Positions 5,088 through 8,098 of a stretch of DNA of 8,098 bases are shown piece by piece. Positions within the stretch are counted from its first letter, which is position 1, and each line of letters starts with the position of its first letter. The stretch comes from Lentisphaerota bacterium (GTDB taxonomy: Bacteria; Verrucomicrobiota; Kiritimatiellia; RFP12; UBA1067), in contig JALHET010000079.1 in assembly GCA_022839525.1 (NCBI GenBank), forward strand, positions 1 to 8,098, written 5' to 3'. The notes beneath the pieces are model-generated. The model did not search any database. It had not been told where the DNA came from and worked only from the letters and a program-made list of their open reading frames with translations. The position numbers and the translations under genes are program-made.

Positions 5088-5945
5088 ATGACTTTTGACC
5101 TGAACGCATATCTCGAAAGACGCAAACGCCTTGTCGAGGAACACCTTTTCGCCTGCCTGCCCGCCGCAGGCACGCGGCCGACACCGCTCACCGAGGCTCT
5201 GCGCCACGCGGTTCTCTCCGGCGGGAAACGCCTGCGCCCGATCCTCTGCCTCGCCGCCGCCGAAGCCGTGGGCGGTCACGCCGGCGACGTCATGCTCCCG
5301 GCCTGCGCCGTCGAGCTGCTGCACACCTATACGCTCGTCCACGACGACCTGCCGTGCATGGACAACGACCTCCTGCGCCGCGGCCAGCCGACCGTCCACG
5401 CGAAATACGGGGAAGCCGTCGGCGTCCTCGCCGGCGACGCCCTCCAGACCCTCGCCTTCGAGACCCTTGCACGAACGCCGGAGAAAACCCCCGGCACCGT
5501 CGCACGCCTCGTATGCGAACTCGCCGCCGCCGCCGGCGCGGCCGGCGTCATCGGGGGACAGGTCGAAGATATCCGTTTCGCCGCCGCGCCGACACGCGAG
5601 ACCATCGACTACGTGTTCCAGCACAAAACCGCCGACCTTTTCCGCGCCGCCGCCCGCTTGGGAGCCATTGCCGCTGGCGCCGACGGAGATGCCCTTGCCC
5701 AACTCTCCTCCTTCGCCGACAGGCTCGGCTTCGCTTTCCAGATCACCGACGACTTGCTCGACGCCCGCGAGGCCCAATCCAATCCCAAACCCGAGCTCTC
5801 TTGCCTCAATGTCATGACAGAGGCCGAGGCCCGCGACTGGGCGGGCCAGCACACGCAACAGGCCATTGACGCGCTCGCCGGCCTTCCGGGCAACACCGCC
5901 GCACTGGCCGCCCTCGCCCGCGGTCTGCTCAGACGCATCGTCTGA
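5088..5945 (+). CDS. ispA: Farnesyl diphosphate synthase-type polyprenyl synthetase
   Basis: The 285-residue protein is a class I trans-prenyltransferase that joins isopentenyl diphosphate to allylic diphosphates, giving precursors of undecaprenyl carriers and quinones. It has GGKRLRP (45-51), the first Asp-rich motif HDDLPCMDND (D86, D87, D92) with LLRRGQPTVH after it, LAGDALQTLAFETL (114-127), GVIGGQVEDI, and the second motif FQITDDLLDA (D221, D222, D225). Tyr81, five residues before the first DD, is as in E. coli IspA and suggests a C15 product, though C20 cannot be excluded. The loop after DDLLD is about 12 residues shorter than in E. coli and lacks GKxxGxD. ATG 5088 matches the family N-terminus (MxFDLxxYL); an in-frame GTG at 5067 is less likely. 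It lies 118 bp before psd with no terminator in the gap. Confidence 0.9.
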   Translation: MTFDLNAYLERRKRLVEEHLFACLPAAGTRPTPLTEALRHAVLSGGKRLRPILCLAAAEAVGGHAGDVMLPACAVELLHTYTLVHDDLPCMDNDLLRRGQPTVHAKYGEAVGVLAGDALQTLAFETLARTPEKTPGTVARLVCELAAAAGAAGVIGGQVEDIRFAAAPTRETIDYVFQHKTADLFRAAARLGAIAAGADGDALAQLSSFADRLGFAFQITDDLLDAREAQSNPKPELSCLNVMTEAEARDWAGQHTQQAIDALAGLPGNTAALAALARGLLRRIV

Positions 5946-6063
5946 CCCCATGCCTTTTTTCCAGGATTGCATTGCCTCCAGCAGCATGACATACTTATTT
6001 TTTTTGGAACCTTCTGACGTGAGCACGCTCGATCTATCTTGCAAACGCTTCCTTTTCCCTCCC

Positions 6064-6690
6064 ATGCACCCGGAGGGCCGGCGGTTTGTCTTATTCTCGG
6101 CGTTGCTGGCGGCAGTTCTCGCCGCATTCTGGTTGCCGTTAGCGGTGCCGGGCGTTCTGCTGACCTTTGGCGTCTACCTCTTTTTCCGCGACCCCGAGCG
6201 GGTGCCGCCAACCGACCCCCTCGCCGTCGTGAGCCCCGCCGACGGGGTTGTCTGCCTTCTCACGCAAACCCCGATCCCCGCCGTCTTGCTGCCGGACAGC
6301 CCGACGGTCTGGCGCGTGAGCGTGTTCATGAGCGTCCTCAACGTCCATGTCAACCGGATGCCTGCCTCAGGCACGATCATAAAGACCCACTACATCCCCG
6401 GCAAATTTTTCAACGCCTCGCTCGATAAAGCCAGCGAGGACAACGAACGGCACCTTTACCTGATGCGGACCGAGGGCGGGCACACACTCGCTTTCGTCCA
6501 AATCGCAGGCCTCGTCGCACGCCGCATTCTCTGCCTCGCGCGTGAAGGCCAGACTCTGGCACTCGGCGAGCGTTTCGGCCTGATCCGGTTCGGCAGCCGC
6601 GTGGACGTCTACCTGCCTCCGGGCGTCGTGCCCGCCGTGCGCGCCGGCCAAATCATGATCGCGGGCGAAACGCCGATCGCCCGCCTCTGA
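6064..6690 (+). CDS. psd: Phosphatidylserine decarboxylase, short (archaeal-type, PSD-A) form
   Basis: The 208-residue proenzyme is cut within itself to form a pyruvoyl cofactor, then decarboxylates phosphatidylserine to phosphatidylethanolamine at the membrane. Residues ~8-40 are hydrophobic and give one or two membrane segments, followed by FFRDPER, typical of this form. VSPADG (56-61) carries the conserved Asp, NVHVNRMP (93-100) the conserved His, and RFGSRVDVY (175-183) the Gly177-Ser178 cleavage site. The length fits the short class rather than the ~300-residue E. coli type. I chose ATG 6064 because the homologous part begins there; no clear Shine-Dalgarno precedes it, and the upstream stretch is pyrimidine-rich. 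A weak promoter-like pair (TTCTGA 6012, TATCTT 6035) precedes it. pssA follows 25 bp later, so the two steps of PE synthesis are coupled. Confidence 0.93.
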   Translation: MHPEGRRFVLFSALLAAVLAAFWLPLAVPGVLLTFGVYLFFRDPERVPPTDPLAVVSPADGVVCLLTQTPIPAVLLPDSPTVWRVSVFMSVLNVHVNRMPASGTIIKTHYIPGKFFNASLDKASEDNERHLYLMRTEGGHTLAFVQIAGLVARRILCLAREGQTLALGERFGLIRFGSRVDVYLPPGVVPAVRAGQIMIAGETPIARL

Positions 6691-6715
6691 ACCGTCTTTA
6701 CAACAAGGTGCCAAC

Positions 6716-7588
6716 ATGGGCAAGTTCCGTTTCCGCAAACGCAAAAGTAAAAGCAAAAGCAAAACGCAAAAAAGGCGCGAGATCCCGATCCGCGCCATGA
6801 TCCCGAATCTCGTCACCCTCATCGCCGCCGCCAGCGGCATCACCTCGATCCGCTACAGTTGCCAAGGCCATTGGCGCAGCGCCGTCATTGCGATCGTCGT
6901 TGCCTGCGTGCTGGACGGGGTGGACGGGCGTGTGGCCCGCATGTTGCGGGCCACCTCAAAATTCGGGGCCGAACTCGACTCGCTCGCGGACTTTGTGAGC
7001 TTCGGTGTGGCCCCCGCCCTCTTGGTTTATTTCTGGATCATGGAGAACGTCGTGCCCGGCTGTTCGGCCTACCCTTTCCGCGGTGTATTCTGGGCACTGG
7101 CCCTTTTCTATGCCATGTGCTGCGCCTTCCGGCTGGCGCGTTTCAACATCATGATCGACGATGGCCCCACCCAGCCTTACTGGAAACATTTCTTCTTGGG
7201 TCTGCCCGCCCCTGGCGGCGCGGGACTGGTGCTGACCCCCGCCATCTGGCAGCTCCACACCGACTCGCCCGCCTTTCAAACCCCTTGGGTAGGCTGTTCG
7301 ATCCTGTTCCTCTGCGGGATCCTGATGGCCTGCCGGTGCCCCACCATCTCAGCGAAATGCTTGCGCATTCCAGCCAAGCGCATGGTGCCGGTTCTGCTTT
7401 TCGTGATGTTCGTGATCGGCATGCTGGTCTCGCAGTTCTGGCTGACCCTCGGCGTCATCGGCGTCCTGTACCTCCTCTCTGTGCCAGTCTGCGGAATTGT
7501 CTTCTTGCGTCTGCGGCGCCGTTACGAGAAATACAGTTCCGCGCCCGCGCCTGCCGTGCCGCCGGTTACGCCGCCGGCCGCCGTCTGA
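6716..7588 (+). CDS. pssA: CDP-diacylglycerol-serine O-phosphatidyltransferase (phosphatidylserine synthase)
   Basis: The 290-residue membrane protein of the CDP-alcohol phosphatidyltransferase family makes phosphatidylserine from CDP-diacylglycerol and serine, the substrate for the neighbouring Psd. The catalytic motif is complete: D67, D70-G71, A74-R75, G84, D88 and D92, which bind two metal ions and CDP. IPNLVTLIAAASG (29-41) before it and FRLARFN (138-144) after it are typical of PssA. About seven or eight membrane segments are visible. The N-terminal ~22 residues are very basic and carry Lys-Ser repeats encoded by a 6-bp DNA repeat. The C-terminus ends in a Pro/Ala-rich tail (275-290). 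AAGG(TG) at 6705-6710 is 5 bases before the ATG. The partner gene psd, in place of a phosphatidylglycerol phosphate enzyme, is the main reason to choose PssA over PgsA. Confidence 0.92.
   Translation: MGKFRFRKRKSKSKSKTQKRREIPIRAMIPNLVTLIAAASGITSIRYSCQGHWRSAVIAIVVACVLDGVDGRVARMLRATSKFGAELDSLADFVSFGVAPALLVYFWIMENVVPGCSAYPFRGVFWALALFYAMCCAFRLARFNIMIDDGPTQPYWKHFFLGLPAPGGAGLVLTPAIWQLHTDSPAFQTPWVGCSILFLCGILMACRCPTISAKCLRIPAKRMVPVLLFVMFVIGMLVSQFWLTLGVIGVLYLLSVPVCGIVFLRLRRRYEKYSSAPAPAVPPVTPPAAV
6743..6766 (+). repeat. Hexanucleotide microsatellite (AAAAGY) inside pssA
   Basis: AAAAGT, AAAAGC, AAAAGC and AAAACG follow each other at 6743-6766 and code for alternating Lys and Ser or Thr. Gain or loss of a unit would change the basic N-terminal tail by two residues without a frameshift. 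Confidence 0.7.
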
Positions 7589-7622
7589 CAGCGAGCCGGA
7601 CACCCTGTCCCCCTGTGCGTGT

Positions 7623-7692
7623 TATGGAGGGCGGACCTCTGTGTCCGCCGCAGGGCACACAAGGCGGACGGCACGGAGGCCGTTCCTCCATA
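7623..7692. repeat. Composite palindromic element (two hairpins within an 8-bp inverted repeat)
   Basis: The outer ends TATGGAGG (7623-7630) and CCTCCATA (7685-7692) are exact inverted repeats. Inside are two hairpins: GGCGGAC/GTCCGCC (7630-7636 and 7643-7649, loop CTCTGT) and GGACGGC/GCCGTTC (7666-7672 and 7679-7685, one G-T pair, loop ACGGAG). GGCGGAC also recurs at 7663-7669, so alternative folds are possible. This is the layout of a BIME or small non-autonomous palindromic element. I recall similar GGAGGG...CCTCCA elements dispersed in verrucomicrobial genomes. It lies between convergent genes (pssA and uvrA) and could also end transcription. Confidence 0.7.
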
Positions 7693-7747
7693 CGTATCGG
7701 GCAGGACTTTTTCATCGCAACCGACCGGACGCCAATCTGTGAAACGA

Positions 7748-7769
7748 GGCCACGCCTCTGGCAACGGCC
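7748..7769 (-). terminator. Weak candidate terminator hairpin after uvrA
   Basis: Two bases past the uvrA stop, GGCC and GCC pair with GGC and GGCC around an AGA loop, with small internal mismatches. On the minus strand it is followed only by TCGTTTC, so the T run is poor. It may instead be a simple stem at the 3' end. Confidence 0.25.
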
Positions 7770-7771
7770 GC

Positions 7772-8098
7772 TCAAAACCACCGCTTCAGGAACTGGCCGG
7801 TGCAGGAGGCCGGGCACGCCGCCACTTTATCGGGCGGCCCCGCAACCACCAGATGCCCGCCCTCATCCCCGCCGCCCGGCCCGAGGTCAATGATGTGGTC
7901 CGCACATTTGATCACGTCGAGATTGTGCTCTATCACCACAACGGTGTTTCCCGACTCGCGCAGGCGCAGCAACAGTTCCATCAACTTGTGCACATCCGCG
8001 AAATGCAGTCCGGTCGTGGGCTCGTCCAACAGGTAAAGCGTCTTGCCTGTCGCACGTTTGGACAGCTCCGCCGCCAGCTTGATGCGCTGCGCCTCGCC
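7772..8098 (-). CDS. uvrA: UvrABC excinuclease subunit A, C-terminal end (5' part outside window)
   Basis: The 108 visible residues, open to the window edge, are the end of the second ABC ATPase domain of UvrA, the damage-sensing protein of nucleotide excision repair. Visible are the end of the signature motif ([15 protein letters not shown]), Walker B with its Glu (TLYLLDEP), [12 protein letters not shown], the switch His in [11 protein letters not shown], and the UvrA-specific [19 protein letters not shown]. The protein ends TGQFLKRWF. It is convergent with pssA, and I see no sign of damage to the gene. Confidence 0.97.
   Translation of the reverse strand, partial: GEAQRIKLAAELSKRATGKTLYLLDEPTTGLHFADVHKLMELLLRLRESGNTVVVIEHNLDVIKCADHIIDLGPGGGDEGGHLVVAGPPDKVAACPASCTGQFLKRWF

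Noticed and set aside
5946..6063. Terminator or small gene between ispA and psd
   Set aside because: There is a T run (5998-6005) but no convincing stem before it, and no small frame with a ribosome site; ispA may read through into psd.
5031..6065. 344-codon open frame on the minus strand
   Set aside because: It is antisense to ispA and psd and Gly/Ala/Glu-rich from reversed GC-rich codons; ispA carries all the family motifs.
1..8098. CRISPR array, riboswitch or toxin-antitoxin pair
   Set aside because: No regularly spaced direct repeats, no recognisable riboswitch core and no paired small genes were found on either strand.

Overview
The window is 8.1 kb of GC-rich bacterial chromosome with closely packed genes on both strands. 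It carries housekeeping genes (ribosomal proteins S12 and S7, tRNA-Asp, farnesyl diphosphate synthase, phosphatidylserine synthase and decarboxylase, UvrA) plus the tail of a mobile-element-type gene. The S12 sequence, notably the stretch [20 protein letters not shown], recalls Chlamydia S12 more than the CTRVYTTT form of proteobacteria and Bacteroidota. With the gene mix and composition this points to the PVC group, perhaps Kiritimatiellota, Lentisphaerota or Verrucomicrobiota. That placement is inference from memory, not a search.

Layout from left to right. (1) 1-623 (+) is the 3' end of a Y1/RAYT-like transposase joined to an unusual C-terminal domain. It is followed by a ~200 bp spacer with small palindromic and tandem repeats. 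(2) 821-1731 (-) is a compact rpsL-rpsG operon that closes with a strong terminator, so fusA and tuf do not follow. (3) 1732-2090 is a divergent control region with a tRNA-Asp gene, its promoter and its terminator. (4) 2141-4851 (-) is a run of three genes: a membrane-anchored SGNH hydrolase, an unrecognised conserved-looking protein, and a 476-aa nitronate monooxygenase/PfaD-type flavoprotein. (5) 5088-7588 (+) holds ispA, psd and pssA. (6) 7589-7771 is a convergent gap with a composite palindromic repeat. (7) 7772-8098 (-) is the C-terminal end of uvrA.

The plus-strand block at 5-7.6 kb is a membrane-lipid cluster. PssA makes phosphatidylserine from CDP-diacylglycerol and serine, Psd decarboxylates it to phosphatidylethanolamine, and IspA supplies C15 (or longer) prenyl diphosphate for lipid carriers and quinones. 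psd and pssA are 25 bp apart and surely co-transcribed.

No wholly new system is evident. The points most worth a second look are the transposase C-terminal domain with nearby REP-like palindromes, a short cysteine-synthase relic between the SGNH and ispA genes, a probable leaderless ispA transcript, an IspA that lacks the usual GKxxGxD loop, and the composite palindrome at 7623-7692.
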